Origin: an uncultured Duncaniella sp.
Lineage (GTDB): Bacteria; Bacteroidota; Bacteroidia; Bacteroidales; Muribaculaceae
DNA length: 64,000 bases
Direction: 5' to 3'
Assembly: GCA_910584825.1 (NCBI GenBank)
Contig: CAJUCI010000001.1
Location: 186,000 to 249,999 of the forward strand
Shown here: positions 57,593 through 64,000 of the stretch, piece after piece
Layout: every line of letters starts with the position of its first letter
Numbering within the stretch: position 1 is the stretch's first letter
Made by a program: the position numbers and the translations under genes
Notes under the pieces: generated by a model
Databases searched by the model: none
Told to the model about the DNA's origin: nothing
The model's input: only the letters and a program-made list of their open reading frames with translations

Positions 57593-58666
57593 TTATTTTC
57601 CGAGCAGCCCCTTGAGATAGGCCGTAAGCTCGGAGGCCATCTTCTCGTGCTGGCGAGCCGAGGGGTGGCTGTCGGAGCCGTAGCCGAGGTCGCCGGTCTG
57701 GGGGGACATGTCGAAGCGGTAGACCCCTTCGTGGCGGGCGGCGAGGCGGTCGAGCGCGCCCTTCACGTCGTCGAGCGGCTGACCCTGGAGCATCGAGCCG
57801 GTGAGGAGCACGATGCGGGCCTGAGGATAGACTTCGCGCAGGTGAGTAAGGAAGCGGTCATACTCGCGCTCATAAATGGTGATGTCATAGTTGTCGGTCG
57901 AGGTGTCGTTGGTGCCGAGATTAATGCACACCACGTCGGGCTGGAAGCGGGTGTGGTCCCAGGGGTGGACGGTGTCATAGAGCAGGGTGTGTTCATACTC
58001 CATAGGCATTGTGCCCCAGGTGTCGCCCTCGCGCGGGCCGTTATAGTTGCGGTATATGCCTATGCCGGAGCGTGCCACCACGTTGACGTCGGCGTCAAGC
58101 GCACGTGCGGTGAGATAGGCGTAGGTCTTGCAGTGGTTCTCGGTGTCGTAGCTGAATCCGTTGCCACCGTCGGGGGCTTCGTTGCCGTAACCGCAGGTGA
58201 TGGAGTTGCCGATGAACTCAATCTTGACATTCCCCTTGGCCGGGGGGTCGAGCAGACGTCCACCGGGGAGACGGAAACCGCGTATCACGGGGTTCATCTC
58301 GTAGCCCTCGATGGCATAGGTGATGCGGGCGTTGTGGGGCGCGTCGGTCAGGAGCGAGTCGGCAATCACGGCCACCGAGTCATTCTCACCTATATATATC
58401 TTGCGGGGCTCTCCGCCGTCAATCTCCACCATATAATATCCGCTCGCGGGGCTGGTGAGCATCTCGAGACGCGGCCCCTCGAAGTTGAGCATGGCTGTGA
58501 CGCCGGGGTAATTGAAGGCTACGCCTCCGTCGTCGGTGACATAGGTGCGACCCATGTATGTGACGCGGTCGGAGTCGGCACTTACCTCGGTGTCGCCTCG
58601 CTGACATGCGTTCCAGCTCAGCACGAAGAAGAGAAGCAGAGCGGGCAATATGGTCTTTTTGTCCAT
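57593..58666 (-). CDS. CE2-like SGNH/GDSL esterase lipoprotein
   Basis: A 357-residue lipoprotein (lipobox LSWNAC, Cys21). It has the carbohydrate esterase family 2 layout: a jelly-roll domain (about 40-135), then an SGNH hydrolase domain. Block I is IEFIGNSITCGYGNE (Ser nucleophile), block III INLGTNDTS, block V GSDSHPSARQHEKMA (Asp and His). The expected reaction is deacetylation of xylan or another glycan at O-6, or a related esterase activity. A minus-strand TAAATTTG box is seen at 58730-58737, divergent from the capsid-like module. Confidence 0.88.
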   Translation of the reverse strand: MDKKTILPALLLFFVLSWNACQRGDTEVSADSDRVTYMGRTYVTDDGGVAFNYPGVTAMLNFEGPRLEMLTSPASGYYMVEIDGGEPRKIYIGENDSVAVIADSLLTDAPHNARITYAIEGYEMNPVIRGFRLPGGRLLDPPAKGNVKIEFIGNSITCGYGNEAPDGGNGFSYDTENHCKTYAYLTARALDADVNVVARSGIGIYRNYNGPREGDTWGTMPMEYEHTLLYDTVHPWDHTRFQPDVVCINLGTNDTSTDNYDITIYEREYDRFLTHLREVYPQARIVLLTGSMLQGQPLDDVKGALDRLAARHEGVYRFDMSPQTGDLGYGSDSHPSARQHEKMASELTAYLKGLLGK

Positions 58667-58729
58667 ACGGAATGATTGGTTTAGTTGTTAAAAAACTACC
58701 TCTGAGAATGCTGACGGTCAAAGTCACGG

Positions 58730-58737
58730 CAAATTTA
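58730..58737 (-). promoter_or_regulatory. Putative promoter -7 box for the esterase gene
   Basis: TAAATTTG on the minus strand, about 65 bases before the ATG at 58666. Confidence 0.45.
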
Positions 58738-58785
58738 CTCAAAAAAATCGAGGTTATAGCCTTACGACGCGACATTATCGCACCT

Positions 58786-58813
58786 TTTGCCCCTATTTCG
58801 GCCCGTAACTTTG
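58786..58813 (+). promoter_or_regulatory. Putative promoter for the capsid-like module
   Basis: TTTG at 58786-58789 and TAACTTTG at 58806-58813 (16-base spacing, slightly short). The leader to the ATG at 58844 would be about 25 bases. Confidence 0.5.
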
Positions 58814-58843
58814 CAATGTCAAACGAAAACAATATGTAAGACT

Positions 58844-59101
58844 ATGAAAGAAACCACCACCACTACCCTACCCTCCGGCTCTGACGCGACTATGGAGGTC
58901 ACCAATCAGGCCGTCGACAACAAGGCTGAGACCACAGCACCCGCCGCTCCGGCAGAACCTGCCGCACCTGCCCCTCCGAAACTAACCCTGTGGGAACTGA
59001 TGCGAAAGGATGTGCCGCCCGAGCCTGACGATGACGACGACGAAGATGACACCGACCGTGTACTATCAAATCCCCGACAAAGCATATGGGACATTGCGTG
59101 A
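58844..59101 (+). CDS. Small acidic protein of unknown function
   Basis: An 85-residue protein with a Thr-rich N-terminus (MKETTTTTLPSGSD), an Ala/Pro-rich middle (APAAPAEPAAPAPP), then KLTLWELMRKDVPPEP, a run of acidic residues (DDDDDEDDTD), and the tail RVLSNPRQSIWDIA. No family recognised. It probably shares the promoter with the capsid-like gene that follows after a repeat tract of about 180 bases. The acidic tail could interact with a basic partner such as a capsid interior, but this is speculation. Confidence 0.6.
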   Translation: MKETTTTTLPSGSDATMEVTNQAVDNKAETTAPAAPAEPAAPAPPKLTLWELMRKDVPPEPDDDDDEDDTDRVLSNPRQSIWDIA

Positions 59102-59280
59102 GAATTTAAAATGGAAAATGGAAAATGGAAAATTTTTCAGTTCCGACCGTGGAGAATTTAAAATTTATCAGTGCTAAATTCTTTTCTCAACCGCTTATTC
59201 CCGATTGCTTAACCGGCTTGCCGCTTGGCTTGCCAAGAATTGCTAATTCCTTAAACCTTAATTTTAAATTTTCAATTCTT
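59102..59280. repeat. Family C tract between the two genes of the capsid-like module
   Basis: AAAATTTAAAATGGAAAATG words, a unique stretch with CGGCTTGCCGCTTGGCTTGCC (a decayed palindrome), then AATTTTAAATTTTCAATTC directly before the ATG at 59281. Confidence 0.6.
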
Positions 59281-60471
59281 ATGAGTACCCCTCTTACTAC
59301 CGACGTTACAAATTACGTATCCCCTACCCTGCTCCGCAGCGAAATCGATAACCGTATCGTCAAGATTCGCCCTTCGTCAACTCCTCTCGACCAGATTTCA
59401 CGCATGGCGGGGGCAAGACAAAGCGGGTCGATGAAGGTGGAATACTATTCGGTGGACATCAAGCCGGCCACCGCTACGGTGCAGACCTCGCTGATTGCCA
59501 AGAGCTATCCCGAGGGGGATTGCTTCAAGGTGACGGTCAAGGAAAATTCGGCCTTCTCGCCGTCTGACACCCTCTTCTTTCCCACTGTGACCAACTCGGC
59601 CGGCGAACAGCTCATTTGCTATGTCGCCGAGACCAATGGCCGTGAGATAAGCCTTACCCCTATCAACATCGACATCAACGATGAGGGGGAGTATGCGGTG
59701 CCTACAATCGCCGCCGACACTACCATCGTGCGCATGGGGCGCGCCGCGGGGGAGCTGGATGTGCAGACCGCGCAGTTTGTCACGCTGCCCAAGAAGGATG
59801 ACAACCTGTGTCAGATATTCAAGGCCCAGATTGAGGAGTCGCTGCTGCAGCGTCTCTCCGACAAGGAGGTGGGCTGGACGTTCTCTGACCAGGAGGAGGT
59901 GGCGATACTGGACATGCGCATGTGCATGGAACGCTCGTTTCTCTTCGGCCGCAAGAAGACCATCACCGTGGCGGGCAAGCCTGTGATGCTCACCGGCGGC
60001 ATATGGCACCAGGCCAAGAAGGATTTCAAGTATTCGCCCGACAGTCTTACCGACAAGGACCTCATCGCGATGATGCGTCGCGCGTTCTCTGACTCCAACG
60101 GCTCGACGCGCAAGATACTGCTGGCGGGTTCGGGCCTCATCGAGCGGCTCAACACCCTCGACCATACCCGCGTCATCTCGGGCAATCAGCGCGTGACGAA
60201 GTGGGGCGTGGATTTCGACCACCTCGTGTCAAAGTTCGGCTCGCTCTACGTGGCCCGCTGTGAGGTGTTTGACCTCTGCGGCATGGATGACTACGGCATG
60301 GTAATCGACCCGGAGTATATCACCAAGTATTCGCACATCCCGTTCTCGGCCGAGCGTATCAGCTTTCACAAGCAGGGCGTGCGCAACACTGAGGCCGTAG
60401 TGCTCACCGAGGCTTCATGCCTGGTGCTCCGCTATCCCGCGGCACATATGCGCATTATACCTCAGCGTTGA
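59281..60471 (+). CDS. Orphan phage major-capsid-like protein (DUF5309/SU10 MCP type)
   Basis: A 396-residue protein whose N-terminal half matches the DUF5309/SU10-type major capsid family as I know it: IDNRIVKIRPSSTPLDQISR, MAGARQSGSMKVEYYSVDIKP, then VKENSAFSPSDTLFFPTV. The rest includes TVAGKPVMLTGGIWHQAKKD and KWGVDFDHLVSKFGSLYVAR. No terminase, portal, protease, tail or integrase gene is nearby; the neighbours are an esterase and manA. It therefore looks like a domesticated or relic capsid protein. The open frame is intact with no stop or frameshift. The preceding small acidic gene is its only likely partner. Family assignment is by recall. Confidence 0.7.
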   Translation: MSTPLTTDVTNYVSPTLLRSEIDNRIVKIRPSSTPLDQISRMAGARQSGSMKVEYYSVDIKPATATVQTSLIAKSYPEGDCFKVTVKENSAFSPSDTLFFPTVTNSAGEQLICYVAETNGREISLTPINIDINDEGEYAVPTIAADTTIVRMGRAAGELDVQTAQFVTLPKKDDNLCQIFKAQIEESLLQRLSDKEVGWTFSDQEEVAILDMRMCMERSFLFGRKKTITVAGKPVMLTGGIWHQAKKDFKYSPDSLTDKDLIAMMRRAFSDSNGSTRKILLAGSGLIERLNTLDHTRVISGNQRVTKWGVDFDHLVSKFGSLYVARCEVFDLCGMDDYGMVIDPEYITKYSHIPFSAERISFHKQGVRNTEAVVLTEASCLVLRYPAAHMRIIPQR

Positions 60472-60472
60472 G

Positions 60473-60588
60473 AGAAGGGTACATAAGGACAAAAGTGACA
60501 AAAGAAACATAAGTTTTTTTAATTCAAAAAATAAGCAAATTATTATACTTATGTTTCTTTTGTCACTTTTGTCCTTATGTACCCTTCT
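60473..60588 (+). terminator. Family D hairpin after the capsid-like gene, perfect 41-bp stem
   Basis: AGAAGGGTACATAAGGACAA, then AAGTGACAAAAGAAACATAAG (60473-60513) pairs exactly with 60548-60588 over a 34-base loop. It begins one base after the stop codon. Confidence 0.85.
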
Positions 60589-60612
60589 ATGATGACTAAC
60601 ATTTGATAAAAT

Positions 60613-60620
60613 TATATTTG
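60613..60620 (+). promoter_or_regulatory. Putative manA promoter -7 box
   Basis: TATATTTG (TAnnTTTG), 70 bases before the manA ATG and 42 bases before the 10-codon leader frame. Confidence 0.5.
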
Positions 60621-60661
60621 TATAATAGAGGAATTATTCCCAATTTCGCAACCAATACAAT

Positions 60662-60694
60662 ATGGCAACAATTTCTATTCGACGTCAAAAATGA
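60662..60694 (+). CDS. Possible 10-residue leader peptide of manA
   Basis: ATG at 60662 opens MATISIRRQK and stops at TGA 60692-60694, overlapping the manA ATG (60691) by the usual ATGA arrangement. Too short for statistical support; the overlap is what makes it notable. Confidence 0.3.
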   Translation: MATISIRRQK

Positions 60695-61662
60695 TTAACC
60701 AACCTCTTCACTTCGCTCCGTACCTCAAGTCGGTAATCTGGGGCGGGGAACGCATAGCTCCTTTCAAGGGCATTGTGACTGACCAGAAGCAGATAGGCGA
60801 GAGCTGGGAGCTCTCGGCTGTGCCGGGACATGTCTCGGTAGTTGACCGCGGTCCGCACAAAGGGGAGTCGCTCACCGACCTTATAGCCCGCTACGGGGCC
60901 GACCTCGTAGGCGAGGATAATTTCAAGCGTTACGGCACGGCTTTTCCCCTGCTCATAAAAATCATCGATGCGCAGTCTGACCTCTCGGTGCAGGTGCATC
61001 CCGATGATGCTCTGGCCAAGGCGCGCCACAATTCGCCCGGCAAGACCGAGATGTGGCACATAATCGATGCCGCCCCCGGCACCAAAATCTATACGGGCCT
61101 CAACACTGCAATCACCCCCGAGGAGTATGAACGCCGCGTGGCCGACAATACCATCATGGATGTGATTGCGGCCTATGACTCTGCCCCGGGCAAGACTTTC
61201 TTCCTCCCGGCGGGACGTATTCATGCCATAGGTGGCGGCAATCTGCTCGCCGAGATTCAGCAGACGAGCGACATCACTTATCGCATCTATGACTACGACC
61301 GCCGCGATAAGGACGGCAATCCGCGCGAACTGCACACCGAGCTTGCCAAGGATGCCATCGACTATACCGTCTATCCCGACTACGAGAGCCATCCTGAGGA
61401 TTCACTCTTGGCTTCGTGTCAGTATTTCGACGTGCGCCGTCTGCAGCTCTACGGCTCGGAGGCTGCCGCTACTCCCGTCGACCATCCGCGCGACTCGTTT
61501 ACCATCATAATCTGCCTCGACGGTGAGGCGGAGATTACCGATGAGACCGCTGCGCCGGGCGAGTCGTTCCGCATCACGCGTGGCGACACACTCCTCTTCC
61601 CCGCCACCATGCGCCATCTCGCCGTCCGCGGCACCGCCACACTGCTTACCGTGCAAGCGTGA
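60691..61662 (+). CDS. manA: Mannose-6-phosphate isomerase, class I
   Basis: Interconverts mannose-6-phosphate and fructose-6-phosphate, feeding GDP-mannose synthesis or mannose use. The 323-residue cupin metalloenzyme has the zinc site in LSVQVHPDDALAKAR (Gln/His, about 95-109), GKTEMWHIIDAAPG (about 115), and the catalytic FFLPAGRIHAIGGGNLLAEI (about 170-190, His/Arg), then QQTSDITYRIYDYDR. The short form fits Firmicutes/Bacteroidota ManA. The start follows a 10-codon leader frame. Confidence 0.95.
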   Translation: MINQPLHFAPYLKSVIWGGERIAPFKGIVTDQKQIGESWELSAVPGHVSVVDRGPHKGESLTDLIARYGADLVGEDNFKRYGTAFPLLIKIIDAQSDLSVQVHPDDALAKARHNSPGKTEMWHIIDAAPGTKIYTGLNTAITPEEYERRVADNTIMDVIAAYDSAPGKTFFLPAGRIHAIGGGNLLAEIQQTSDITYRIYDYDRRDKDGNPRELHTELAKDAIDYTVYPDYESHPEDSLLASCQYFDVRRLQLYGSEAAATPVDHPRDSFTIIICLDGEAEITDETAAPGESFRITRGDTLLFPATMRHLAVRGTATLLTVQA

Positions 61663-61692
61663 GGAAAATTTAAAATTTAAAATGGAAAATTT

Positions 61693-61745
61693 AAAATTGG
61701 CTTCGCGGTAGATGCACAAAGCACCCGTCGCGAAGCCAATTTTTT
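61693..61745 (+). terminator. Terminator of manA with GGCTTCGCG stem
   Basis: AAAATTGGCTTCGCG (61693-61707) faces CGCGAAGCCAATTTT (61729 on), followed by TTT. Here the family C outer unit acts as a rho-independent terminator. Confidence 0.75.
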
Positions 61746-61796
61746 TATTTTATCATCGGCTTTGCCGCTCGGTCTACAAAAATCCTTATTCTTTTC

Positions 61797-63872
61797 TTAG
61801 TGTGAGAGTATTGCAGAGCCGGGAGAGGAATCGAGCTTTATCTCCTCATATTTGTGCCTCTTACCATAATCAAACCTATATGTAATCATAATACCTATCT
61901 TTCCATACTGCTTTCCCGGGCTATAATAACGCGAAGTCATACTGTAGCCGGTATATTCGCTCCATGTCCGCTGACATCTGCGAAACGGAGTCTGACACAG
62001 CATATTGAAAGACCAACTGTTCACAGAATATCCTCCCATCACCGACCAGAATGCGGCTGAACGCATATATGAGCCATAACGGTCCATAGAAGTAACCGGT
62101 GTCTCGGCTGAGAGCTGACAGCTGAATCCGCTTTGCATAAATGTAAGTTTGCCATTGGCTTTGACACCATCTTTCTCATGCAGCAGTCTGCCACGCAATT
62201 TGTCGTGATTATACATCACATCCGCACTAAATTTCAGGCAATCGGGTATGATATTCAACTGAACCCCTGCCGTCAGGGTCAGTTTTTCATAATGTCCGCC
62301 ATTTTTGTATGTCTGAATATATACACCCCGCACATCATCACATGTGTAATCGGGATAGATTGCATGTGATGTGTTCTCATACATTCCTCCCACTTGCAGA
62401 TTGCCCCATCTATGCACACTCGTCCACATAAGCTGTCCGGCAATCGGACGCATGAGTTTTAGTTCAGGATTACCAGTCTTGACCAGATATTCGTCAACTC
62501 TCTTCTCATCAGTGGAATAGTGGCTCAGTTGAGGGTCATATACACCCATATTCACAGCTCCCCTTAACTGATTGGAACGGTCTATGTTGTAAGTCGCATT
62601 GAGAGCCGGAGTGAAATAGCAGTCGGTCTTATATCCGTCACCGGCATCAGTTGTGACTATGCGTTCCTGAAGTCTGACGGCGACATTGAGTCTCTTGGTA
62701 AATTTGAAATTAGCACCTGTCTCAACCATTCCCTGACCATTTACAAGTCGGCTTGGACGCATAACACCATTCTCAGTGTAACGTTGACGGGAATTATCAT
62801 AGAAGTATCTCACTACGGCATAAGCCGACACTTTCCTGCCAAACGGCATTGTCAGTCTAACCTGAGGGTTGATGCGGTAATAATTCTCACGGGTCGTGGA
62901 CATGTAATCGTCATCGGCATAGTAACCGCGCGAGCCGTCGGTGTGTGTATAACGCCCTTTGAGCGAAAGTTGAAGCGATGCCTTGGATGCAAACTTATGG
63001 TCATAAGACACCTGAAAAGCGGGGTAGAGCTGGTCGGTATGGCGGAGGGTACGGGTAATATCGCCGGTAAAGGGGGAATTGACGTACTCCACCTCATCGG
63101 TATTGTCACTGCGCAAGTGGTGACCGGTCAGAGATACCGCCGCCTTGACTACTCCGCGCAACGTGCGATGCAGAAATGTGACCGTACCTGCAAGCTTATT
63201 GTCACGGCTCATCATCGACAAGCCACGGCTATATTTAATTACCTCGCCCGAGCTAAAATCCATCGAGCGAACCGATTCACCGAGACGCGACGGATGGTAA
63301 CGCTCATAGCCGGTGTTAAACCGCACACCCAACTCTGATTTCTTAAAAAAAGTGCGCCAGTCGGCTGTCGCGCCTGTAGCCTCGTGGTCAAACAGTTGCT
63401 CGCCTTGAAGCGTCATCTCACCGCCACTGTCACGCACCTTAACAATAAAATTCAATACGTAATCGGCTGTGGGATGTTCGGGGTCATAGTGATTGTAATA
63501 ATCAATCCTTATAATAGACTTGGGATTGAGGGTCTTTATTTCATCATTTGTGGCCTCAAGCCCATTGATGCAAAGCAGTACATTCGAGCCATTTGCAGTA
63601 ACTGTTGAACTGAATAAATCGACATTCACACCGGGAATAGACAGTAAAGACAAGGCACTGTAGCCGTCATAGGAATGTTTCTTCACTTTATTGTCGACCC
63701 GTATCATCATCTTATCAGGCGTGATAGTCACGTCATCGGCTTTGACTACAACTTCACTTAATCTATGAGTGGTTCCAATCGTATCAGCGGATGCACCATA
63801 AATCTCACGCGCAGCACTCATTATAGATATAACACTAAAAATCAATGTAATAATACAGGTTTTCATATACAT
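61797..63872 (-). CDS. TonB-dependent-receptor-like outer-membrane beta-barrel protein
   Basis: A predicted outer-membrane receptor of about 691 residues (signal region CIITLIFSVISIMSAAREIYG). The N-terminus has a plug-like domain: THRLSEVVVKADDV (TonB-box-like), then SALSLLSIPGVNVDLFSSTV and NVLLCINGLEATNDEIKTLN, without an N-terminal carboxypeptidase-regulatory domain. The rest is strand-rich barrel with aromatic ends (YFYDNSRQRY, YFTPALNATYNIDRS). This fits the OMP_b-brl_3/TonB-receptor group. The final strand is followed by a polar tail (KRHKYEEIKLDSSPGSAILSH), so it may lack a canonical C-terminal Phe. It is AT-richer than its neighbours. The ATG at 63872 (or 63866) is chosen. Confidence 0.82.
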   Translation of the reverse strand: MYMKTCIITLIFSVISIMSAAREIYGASADTIGTTHRLSEVVVKADDVTITPDKMMIRVDNKVKKHSYDGYSALSLLSIPGVNVDLFSSTVTANGSNVLLCINGLEATNDEIKTLNPKSIIRIDYYNHYDPEHPTADYVLNFIVKVRDSGGEMTLQGEQLFDHEATGATADWRTFFKKSELGVRFNTGYERYHPSRLGESVRSMDFSSGEVIKYSRGLSMMSRDNKLAGTVTFLHRTLRGVVKAAVSLTGHHLRSDNTDEVEYVNSPFTGDITRTLRHTDQLYPAFQVSYDHKFASKASLQLSLKGRYTHTDGSRGYYADDDYMSTTRENYYRINPQVRLTMPFGRKVSAYAVVRYFYDNSRQRYTENGVMRPSRLVNGQGMVETGANFKFTKRLNVAVRLQERIVTTDAGDGYKTDCYFTPALNATYNIDRSNQLRGAVNMGVYDPQLSHYSTDEKRVDEYLVKTGNPELKLMRPIAGQLMWTSVHRWGNLQVGGMYENTSHAIYPDYTCDDVRGVYIQTYKNGGHYEKLTLTAGVQLNIIPDCLKFSADVMYNHDKLRGRLLHEKDGVKANGKLTFMQSGFSCQLSAETPVTSMDRYGSYMRSAAFWSVMGGYSVNSWSFNMLCQTPFRRCQRTWSEYTGYSMTSRYYSPGKQYGKIGIMITYRFDYGKRHKYEEIKLDSSPGSAILSH

Positions 63873-64000
63873 AGTTCCTTTAAAAGAGGGGTGTTGATTA
63901 CCTTGATTCCACCATATGGCGAAATCTAATTCAATAATAAACAAATTTTTAGTAGATGACAAAAAATGAATTTTGTCGGTTATATTGTTGATTTTTAATT

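Noticed and set aside
1..64000. tRNA and rRNA genes
   Set aside because: No cloverleaf with a GTTCGANTC T-loop and no rRNA-like stretch was seen by eye.

Overview
The window reads as a chromosomal segment of a gut Bacteroidota, order Bacteroidales, most likely Muribaculaceae. Four things point there: a SusC/SusD pair, promoters of the Bacteroidales type (TTTG near -33, TAnnTTTG near -7), no clear Shine-Dalgarno sites, and many Bacteroidales families (DUF3467, DUF4254, DUF4369, DUF4919). Family placement is inferred. Coding density is high, and the coding GC is high for the order. No rRNA, tRNA, CRISPR array or transposase gene was seen.

Layout. 0-8 kb (+): the end of a phosphohexomutase, dtd, a MazG-like gene, deoC, two small membrane proteins, a 7TM-HD (PgpH-like) protein and a GH3 glycosidase. 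8.5-15.2 kb (-): cysS, a DUF3467 gene, menG/ubiE, purC and two lipoproteins. 15.3-24.4 kb (+): an outer-membrane phospholipase A, an AT-richer two-gene AAA ATPase/TOPRIM-like module (16.3-18.1 kb), dapB, lepB, a WbqC-like gene, a glycosyltransferase, metF and a secreted protein. 25-32.5 kb (-): alkaline phosphatase, a GH3-auxin-family enzyme, a DUF4919 gene, a membrane protein, sufE and a large unknown membrane protein. 33-40 kb (+): susC, susD and a secreted protein with a DsbD-alpha-like C-terminus. 40.6-47.5 kb (-): a holin-like gene, uvrC, apt, mnmG, ybeY and a DUF4254 gene. 47.6-64 kb (mixed): a radical SAM gene, an S66 carboxypeptidase, frr, pyrH, a response regulator lacking its usual phospho-acceptor Asp, rnhB, metH, an M48 protease, a CE2-like esterase, an orphan phage-capsid-like gene with a small acidic partner, manA, and an outer-membrane receptor.

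How the genes work together. metF and metH supply the methyl group of methionine. pyrH and frr sit together, as they often do near rpsB-tsf. susC, susD and the 636-residue protein form a nutrient-uptake locus. The AAA/TOPRIM pair overlaps by 4 bases and resembles the architecture of nuclease-plus-ATPase phage-defence systems.

The intergenic DNA is the most unusual part. It holds at least six repeat families: (1) REP/REPIN-like palindromes; (2) a 104-bp MITE in two inverted copies, one apparently sitting inside a REPIN arm; (3) long perfect hairpins at gene 3' ends whose arms differ between copies yet stay complementary; (4) a second 3'-end hairpin family built on AGTTAAGATAATAG; (5) AATTTAAAATGG-type tracts that fill gaps up to start and stop codons; (6) AATTAGTAATTAGC-type tracts. 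A parS-like palindrome next to mnmG lies close to a switch in strand GC skew at about 43.4 kb, which suggests an origin-proximal region or an inversion boundary.
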